From Marsupella aquatica (taxonomy: Eukaryota; Marchantiophyta): a stretch of 64,000 nt of DNA. Where the stretch lies: assembly GCA_973895155.1 (NCBI GenBank), contig OZ316893.1:16740001-16804000 (forward strand), given 5' to 3'. Shown piece by piece: positions 57,319 through 64,000 of this stretch (its first letter is position 1; every line of letters starts with the position of its first letter). The notes under the pieces were generated by a model that was not told the DNA's origin, made no database searches, and saw only the letters and a list, made by a program, of their open reading frames with translations. The position numbers and the translations under genes are program-made.

Positions 57319-58678
57319 GTGGTGGACCTTGCCACCTAGTGCCCTCACCAATTCCAGCACCCACTACTAAGTGCTCCTAGTGCCCAAACACCTCCATGGA
57401 ACTTCTTGAGCAAGCAACTCAATGCTCCTTGCACCGTTCGCAGCCCCTCCCATCCGAAGCCACACTTGCTCCCTAACACGACGGTCGCTCAATGGCCCTC
57501 ATTGTCTGCACAAGCAACCAAGTACCTTGGTAAGATCATAAGCTTATGCCCTAAACTGTGAGCCAAGGTATTGGTGTTGCTAACTTTGGCCATCCAGCCA
57601 AAGCAACCCTGTGCTTGCGATCCACCATTGACACACCCAATAGTGGGAAGAGGCTATCCATGAGAAGTAGCAACTGACATGGCAGAGTGAAGGGACCACA
57701 CACACAGAAGCTTGTGGGACAAGCAATTTGTGGCACACAAAAGTAGCACAGGCCAAGGATCGAGGACAGCTGCCTCTTACACAGCATCAGCTAGCAAGTC
57801 GTGACTCCATGGGATCGCAACAGACTCGATCAGGTGCTAGATAATACATTCAAAGGAAATGTCATTTATTATTTACTCATATGATACATATGAATGACGT
57901 CTATGGTTGAATGGATGGCATGCTAAAACCACCAATAAAATGGAACAAACTAGAGCTTGGATGACTCGTCTTTTACCGGCCCATGTCTCCCTGCAATTGT
58001 CTAGACATCGCTGTAGAAACATGGGACTAGAAATCGTGTGTATTGCAGCACAATCTTGATCGAGTGGGTGGGGCTGAACAAAGACACTGGATATGTGAAT
58101 GGATATAGTCTATCCGTTCCCGGGAAAAGAACAAGGCCTATGCTTAGTGCTCTGGACACAACATTCAATCTCGTACTACTGTCACCAAGCAGCACCTAAC
58201 ATTGAAATAAAATCAATTGAGTGGGTATTTGTTGATCGATATGTTTTGAACATGGAGTACAAACACAATACAAGAGCACTGCACAGGATTAGAATGTATC
58301 AATGCAATAATAAAAGACGTATAAATATTAACTTGAGTCTCTTATGTGTGGGAATGAATGATCGATGCTCTATATTTGTTGGGTTCAATGGAACAACCGA
58401 TAAGCGAACATAAGACCTGATTAATTGCAGGATGTGAGATATATATGCATACAGATATGTATGTAAATCTCTCTCCTGAAGACTGATCTCTAGTATGAGC
58501 ACAACAATGAAATGCTCCTCCAACCCCCTCCACACTGGTCTAACCTTAGCAATCCTTTACCATGGTTAAGCTGCGCCCTAGTTAACCTAACCAGGCATTA
58601 GAGTTAAATCCCAACACATTGTGATGCACTGCACGCACCTGTACAAAGCTGGAATCCATACTCTGCCTTTTGTTGCAG
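57319..58678. other. gene-free interval, probable Gypsy B LTR and unrelated repeats
   Basis: No credible gene. The part next to 57318 should be the 5' LTR of Gypsy B. A hairpin (CCCATGT / ACATGGG) at about 57979-58025 and a segment at about 58117-58190 recur in diverged form at about 58880-58932 and 59005-59075. Confidence 0.45.
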
Positions 58679-59090
58679 ATCGTCGATGAAATCTGGGATA
58701 TTACCGAGAGGAAGAACGATGCTGGTCTGGCACAATGGGCAAAAAAGCTACAAAGGTGTTGTGACTGACTACGTTGAAAAAAACCATTTTTGTACGATTT
58801 TTTGTCTGTTTGAAATCTGCTCGAATGCTATGTGCTCTAGCCAAGATATCATAGTGATGAGTTGACTAATTTTCTGCTAGTCCATGTCCCTTGTAGCCAT
58901 CCGTACAACACTATAAAAAGACATGGGACATGAAATTTTGCTTTTAACTCATGATTTCTACCTTGTGACAGGGGCACAGGGTCTGTGGATCTCTTCAGTC
59001 ATGTGATCCCTAGGGAAAGTGTGAGGCCCATGCTCAGTGTCCTTGACTAGACATTAGAGTACGACGCCACTATTGTAGCTCATTGAAAAA
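57979..59090 (+). repeat. diverged direct repeat pair, each with a hairpin
   Basis: First copy about 57979-58200, second about 58878-59090. Both begin with a hairpin around CATGT/ACATG (second copy: CATGTCCC paired with GGGACATG), followed by a block with GAAA..AGGCC.ATGCT.AGTG. The spacing is about 890 bp. Confidence 0.55.
58679..58768 (+). CDS. orphan terminal exon of an unidentified gene
   Basis: A good 3' splice site (CTGCCTTTTGTTGCAG) precedes 29 codons, IVDEIWDITERKNDAG, then LAQWAKKLQRCCD, and TGA. Composition and splice context look like a real last exon. No partner exons are visible, and the DNA upstream is repetitive, so the rest may lie outside the window or have been lost to element insertion. 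I do not recognise the protein. Confidence 0.35.
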   Translation: MVDEIWDITERKNDAGLAQWAKKLQRCCD

Positions 59091-59689
59091 TCCCATGTGT
59101 AAATGAAGACACTTGATTTCAATTTATAGAGTGGCTATAGAGAGGCTATGTCATGACTAAACCCATGTTATGTGTGTATGATGGATACCACTCTTGGGGT
59201 GTTGATTTCCAAAAATTGTAAGAACCACATGCAATCCAAATTTGGGTTTCACCCCCAGATATGGTGCATGGGAGATGGAATTGTAGTAACCACTTACAAT
59301 CCAATATCCTTAAGTGATCACTTGTCCAAACTTTATCTATTACTTCAAGGATAGAATGCTCTTGTGTCGTCCAAGGTCCTTCCTTTAACGAACTAGCATA
59401 TACTGGGGGCCTTTGGAAATTGAATTTAGGTATGTTGACTCCCATCTGATATTTTCACTCCCGGATATGGTGCATGGGAGGTGGAATGTCAATGACACTC
59501 AGCCTCAACGGCTTCCCATTGTGGCCAACAAAGATTTTGATGTGGTAACTGTGCTGTGTGGCCAATAGGGAATTTGGTGCATTCAGGATATGGTCTACTA
59601 AAAGTGAAGGAATGGTGCAATCTCTGTGAGCAACTGGAGCATCTCAGGAGATTCACTCTGGGAGAGAGAGATCAAGGGACTGCTGCAGG

Positions 59690-60290
59690 GAGTTCTCAAG
59701 AACAATCAGCAAGATCGATGGCTCTTGCTTGAATTATGTAACTGGCCCTATTTGTTGGCGGTGAGCTGACAGACCAATTCCTATGAACATCTTCAAGATC
59801 ACTAACCAGAGTGCTTGCCTTCTCCTTTGCCGCCTGTAGGGGATTGCGAAGTCTGAATCGCACTTGGGGCAGGACAAAAATTGAAAGAGAAAGGAATGCA
59901 AGATGAACTGGTTTGTGGTGCTCTGACTCCTCACCAGCTAAGACATTTGGATGGACAGTCCTTGCTTCAGGTTTGTTTACTGGTGTGAGAGCAGTCTGCA
60001 TTGCTAAAGGAGATGGGTACTGAAAATTGTGCAGCAGAGTTGTTGAAACTATTCCCCATCTGTTTGCTCAGTGTGTGCATGCTAGGAAATGTTGGGCATT
60101 GGGTGCTGGTTGCTTCCAAGGCACCTTTGCTGCCTACTTGGATAGGCTGCTAGCGATGTTTGATCTGCTGACAGGGGGAGAGAACACAGAAAACTTGCCA
60201 AGCTATTTATTTTCTATCAGATTCTGTGGTCCTTAATGGCAAAGTCAGAACGTGCTTGGTTCAGGCAAATGGCTCCATGAAATTTGATCT
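59690..60290 (+). pseudogene. LINE zf-RVT fragment, heavily decayed
   Basis: CSRVVETIPHLFAQCVHARKCWALG (about 60027-60110) matches the Cys/His segment of the LINE domain seen at 6050 and 41290. Frames break on both sides. No tail or target duplication was identified. Confidence 0.6.
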
Positions 60291-60588
60291 TAGATTTATC
60301 CTGTCACAGGCGGCTCATCCCATCGGAAAAATAGACATAACATAAGCAACTCCACGCAAGCATCCTTAGGGGTTACATCCTTAGGAGTTACATACTGGAG
60401 TAAGGTGGGCACTAGCGTAATTCCGCAAATGCCTACAGGGTGCAATTTCTTGATTTAATGAAGTACTGTCCATGGTCAGGACTAGCCTAAAGCTATCTCT
60501 TTCAAATGGTCAACCCCAAGAGCGGACAATAGACTGCAGGGCCCGCTCATTCATTCATCGTCGACGAAACCATGGCAGAGAAACGTTG

Positions 60589-63500
60589 CTACCCTGTGCG
60601 ATTCACTGATTGTTGTTGGTAAGCCCGTAAGAAGAGCGAGTTGGAAACCACCGCAATCGAGCTTGCAGCCATCATTCCCCCTGCGAATCAAAATCAGGTT
60701 AGAAATGCCACTCAGGGAATACCAAGAATACAAACATTTGTAGTCATCCTTTGGCATTCAGTCACAGGTTCCCGAAATTCCGACACTTACCTGCAATGGA
60801 TGGTGTCAATGCGAAATCAAATACTGGAAGGAGGATTCCAGCAGCCAAAGGTAAGGATACCACGTTGTATACCAGCGCCCAAGCAAGATTTTGATGGATT
60901 TTGGAAAGAATTGCCCGCGAGAGCTCAATAGCCTCAACAACCTGAGAATCTCAATGAAAGGTTAAAACTACAATAAATGGGGTCCGAAGTCATGCGAAGT
61001 CCGATATTTCTTTCATGCTAAGACCAAAACGTAGGCAAGAAGCGACTTCCTAAGTTCTAACAAAATTGCGGTGGACCTTCCACAGTCTACCTCACAAGAG
61101 CTTCACCTCACACGGGCTTCACAAAATATCGATGAAATTCCTTATCTCATCTTTTTAATTGTTCCCTCCATAAAAGGTAGCATCTTACATCGCTAAGTTG
61201 AATCTACACTTCCAGGATTCAAAACGTCTAGGTTGGAGCTAGGGCAGTTGTGAATGATATTGGACAAAAGATACGCGTGGCCACAATTGGGACAGGTAGG
61301 TCACTTGGGTTAAGGAGGGATACGCTTCTGGCTAGCATGTAGAATATAAAGGCACAGCCTATCATAAGGTATGGAAACAAAACCGGCTCAGTTGAATCAG
61401 ACCCATAGGGACCACATCATAGATGACAACAGTGTACCGAAGAACCATTGATAGGGCAAGGAATACAAACTTGCAGCCCAACCCCACCAATACAACACCA
61501 ACACCAAAAGACATGAACAAAACAATTCAGCCCCTCGTTCTCTCTTAAAGCTAGAAGAGTCACCTACGTCTACTTGACAAGAGTATCAATTTTCTTCATT
61601 GGCGTCGCCACAATTGACACTGACTTGACTTCTAGAATTAAGAGAAGAATTGAGGGAACTGTCCCTCTTGGAACATTCTATGTATTGGTCTCACGAGCTT
61701 GAGCTTGTGGAGAGCTATATTATGTTTACAACCTATCTAATAAATCGCGATAAAAAGCTAGGATATGGGCCTACGGTCTAGAGTGAAGCTTCTAGACCGT
61801 GACTCTCGTGCACCACTATGATTGGGGGTGGAACTGGGACGGGTGTGATTATGAGGCACCACTGTGATTGGGGGTGGAATTGAGACGGGTGTGATTCTGG
61901 GCACCACTATGATTTGGGGTGGAATTGAGACGGGTGTGACTCTGGGGCTCCACTATGATTTGGGGTGGAATTGGGACGGATATGATGGTACCCACCATCT
62001 ATTTATGAGCAAAGCTCGGGCATTCAGGCTAGCGTGTATGAACAACTTGCATTTTTCACCAAGACCATCTTATAATTAGTTGACCTTCATTAGTCTGAAA
62101 GTCTGCTGAACGGTCACTCTGCAACCAAGCAATGACCGATGCTCATACAATGAAGAGAATGGTGACCTGAGAAAGGCGATTCCGGAGTAGAATCACTGAT
62201 GCAGCATCAGAGGCGGCATCAATACTCGCGTGTACCTTGAGGGCCATCCCAACATCTGCACATGCCAATGCTGGTGCATCGTTCACTCCATCCCCAACCT
62301 GCAGGTAAAACAAGGTCTCGAACTGACTCACAAGGTTTGAAAGCCAACATGTTTGGTTTCGAAGACGAGGGATAATCCACATCTTGCTGGGCTGTGCATG
62401 AATGAAGAAACAGGTTACTCCAGTCTCACCATGGCCACACGATAGCCTTGCTCTTGTAAGCATAGGACAAGCTGAGATTTCTCTTGTGGACGCAGCTCGG
62501 CATGGACTGCACCTTCCCTTATGCCAACTTCATCAGCTACGAGGGCGACAGAGGCAAGTTTGTCCCCCGACAAAACTAGTGTCTGCGTTTTCATATTCTG
62601 TAATCTACCATACCCACAAGCCACGTTCACACGATCAGGGGCGCCATATTGCTTGAGATATAGTTAGACTCTGATTGCACCAATTGTGGGATGGAGTAAG
62701 ACATGTAAACGGTGTTCACAAACTTGATCGAAATACTGAGACTACCAGCCGATCACTCACCTTCGAACGGTGTCTCGAGCATCATTTCGTAGTCTGTCTG
62801 TCAAAGCAATTGCTCCAATAACTCCCTTTCCATCTATTCCAACAAAAACTACAGTCTGAGACTGATGTAGGGATGACGAGTCCATTTTCTTCCCCAAAGA
62901 GTCCCGCAAGCTTTGTTCGAGTCCATGATCTCCTAACGAATTGCCCCCTGTGTTTCGAGTGCAACATCCTTGTACCCACTCAAATAGTCCGACCGCTACA
63001 ATAGAACCATTCACTTCAGCCAGTGCACCACACCCAGGTTCTGTAAGTTGACCTTGACTAGAATGGATATCTAAGTAAGACAATTCCACGTGTCGAATTA
63101 TTGCCGAAGCAATGGGATGAGATGTATTTTTCTCCACAGCAGCGGCTAATTGCACAACTTCTTCAATGGTGTAATCCTTAACAGTTGTCACTGCAGCAAC
63201 ACTTGGATATCCTTCTGTCAAAGTTCCTGTCTGTCACGAGTAAAACGTACGCAGTCAGAACGACTTTAATTTAACATATATGCGTTGCACCCTGTGAACT
63301 GTCGAAGTTCTTCCCCTTTGATAGAGACAGCTAGTACTTACAGCCAACCCTGGTTTACACAATAACGGTCACAGTAATTCACAAATGCAGACGGCGGTGC
63401 GAAAGAAATAGAAACAAGAGGGGTTCCATATGTATACCTTGTCAAATATTACCGCATTCACACCAGCTAAGCGCTCTAGAACATCACCTCCTCGAATCAG

Positions 63501-63765
63501 AAGTCCTTGTTTAGCCCCTAGCAACAGTACAGTGCATTATTGCGGGGTCAAGGCTCTCCCCAACAACACACTACTATAAAATAATTGGCATCCATTTTTT
63601 CTCTACAAACATAGAGATGGCCACTTGTAAAAGTTAACAGATGGTGTCACTCAAAATATAGGCCAACGACAATGTGCTATCACACTCCCTTGTCTTACCA
63701 AGAGAAGTGCCCACCAATACTGCTGTTGGAGTTGCCAAGCCAAGGGCACAAGGGCAAGCAACGAC
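60589..63765 (-). CDS. PAA2: Chloroplast Cu-transporting P-type ATPase, 3' seven exons (PAA2/HMA8 type)
   Basis: P1B-type ATPases pump copper; PAA2/HMA8 moves Cu+ across the thylakoid membrane to plastocyanin. Exons on the minus strand: 63699-63765, 63438-63517, 62761-63230, 62430-62604, 62167-62298, 60791-60941, 60589-60680. They sum to 1167 nt (388 residues) with phases consistent at every junction and GT-AG introns throughout. Motifs in order: metal-binding CPCALGLATPT (exon 1 here), phosphorylation site DKTGTLTEG (split across exons 2 and 3), the SHPIA box, nucleotide-binding PGCGALAEV, LSGDK, the hinge GDGVNDAPALA, and last membrane helices LAWALVYNVVSLPLAAGI and SSIAVVSNSLFLR. The C-terminal helices resemble PAA2 more than PAA1. 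The 5' exons lie beyond 64000. A 1.2-kb intron (60942-62166) holds a minisatellite. Confidence 0.93.
61811..61990 (+). repeat. 46-bp minisatellite in a PAA2 intron
   Basis: Four units of CACCACTATGATTGGGGGTG... type starting near 61811, 61857, 61902 and 61948. Confidence 0.88.
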
Positions 63766-64000
63766 CTGCAGAATTGACACACCCACGATACCTCAAAATA
63801 CAAGAAACGAGCCTGGACACTTCTGCCCATTATGGCAGATACTTCCAGGTCGTCATGACAACTGTTCTGCCATACAACAGTTCAATAAACGTTGTCCACA
63901 CCCTAACCCCACCATTTCTCACCCTATCAATAAGTCTACTACTAAAGAGTACACTGAAAGACTAGCTTATATTTCCTTCTTTGAATGTTCGAAAAGCAGA
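63766..64000 (-). other. PAA2 intron to window edge
   Basis: No exon recognised between the CPC exon and the right edge. Upstream exons (actuator domain, heavy-metal domain, transit peptide) must lie outside the window. Confidence 0.6.

Noticed and set aside
59146-59445. Minus-strand 99-residue frame
   Set aside because: It overlaps a diverged local duplication (GATATGGTGCATGGGAG at about 59260 and 59463) and shows no domain or splice context.
1-64000. CRISPR array, rRNA or tRNA gene
   Set aside because: No regularly spaced direct repeats of the right size and no cloverleaf or rRNA-like segment were recognised; the palindromes are irregularly spaced and tied to introns.

Overview
The window reads as nuclear DNA of a land plant. 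Two ordinary intron-rich host genes survive: a chloroplast-type HflX GTPase (+ strand, 13 exons, 17978-22831) and the 3' part of a PAA2/HMA8-type copper P-type ATPase (- strand, seven exons, 60589-63765, continuing beyond the right edge). The rest is mostly transposable elements, many nested inside one another. A non-seed plant (bryophyte or lycophyte) is my guess from the element mix; the sequence does not prove it.

Left region (1-17.9 kb). A decayed Ty1/copia element (A, - strand) runs off the left edge and has a 160-bp 5' LTR at 3346-3505. A Gypsy pol fragment (about 4540-6545) is split by a 5'-truncated LINE with a 16-bp target duplication. Next to it lie two copies of a 4.7-kb element (called PMDcc here) whose main product is a plant-mobile-domain-like plus long coiled-coil protein. 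The younger copy (6851-11565) sits inside an older copy of the same family with a 5-bp target duplication. Then come a decayed RPA-like ORF (13755-14391) and about 3.4 kb of AT-rich, gene-poor DNA before HflX.

Middle region (23.4-54.6 kb). A 5'-truncated copia pol (C) is followed by gene-poor repeats. Then comes an unusual gene cluster split in two by a young copia element (B, 34285-46707, LTRs of 137 and 136 bp, TSD TTTTC). Copia B contains a LINE (about 35318-42008), and that LINE contains a second PMDcc copy (36389-41070, TSD CAACT). The cluster on either side encodes a small coiled-coil protein and a ParB-like basic protein (- strand, 29.3-33.0 kb), and a DUF8039/DUF7869-like protein plus a small zinc-binding-like protein (+ strand, 46.7-51 kb).

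The most unusual signal is in this cluster. About 17 copies of a 21-bp palindrome (arms TCTACACGAG and CTCGTGTAGA) are scattered at 29.7-34.3 and 46.7-54.2 kb and were not seen in the host genes or the other elements. On the local coding strand the 3' arm is kept as ...GTGTAG or ...GCGTAG, and it falls where an intron should end. In one gene three introns that all end in this palindrome join four exons in a single reading phase.

Right region (50.9-64 kb). Tandemly duplicated non-coding DNA, a Gypsy gag-protease-RT fragment with a tRNA-Met-type primer site, a hairpin-bearing repeat pair, one orphan terminal exon, a LINE scrap, then the copper ATPase gene.
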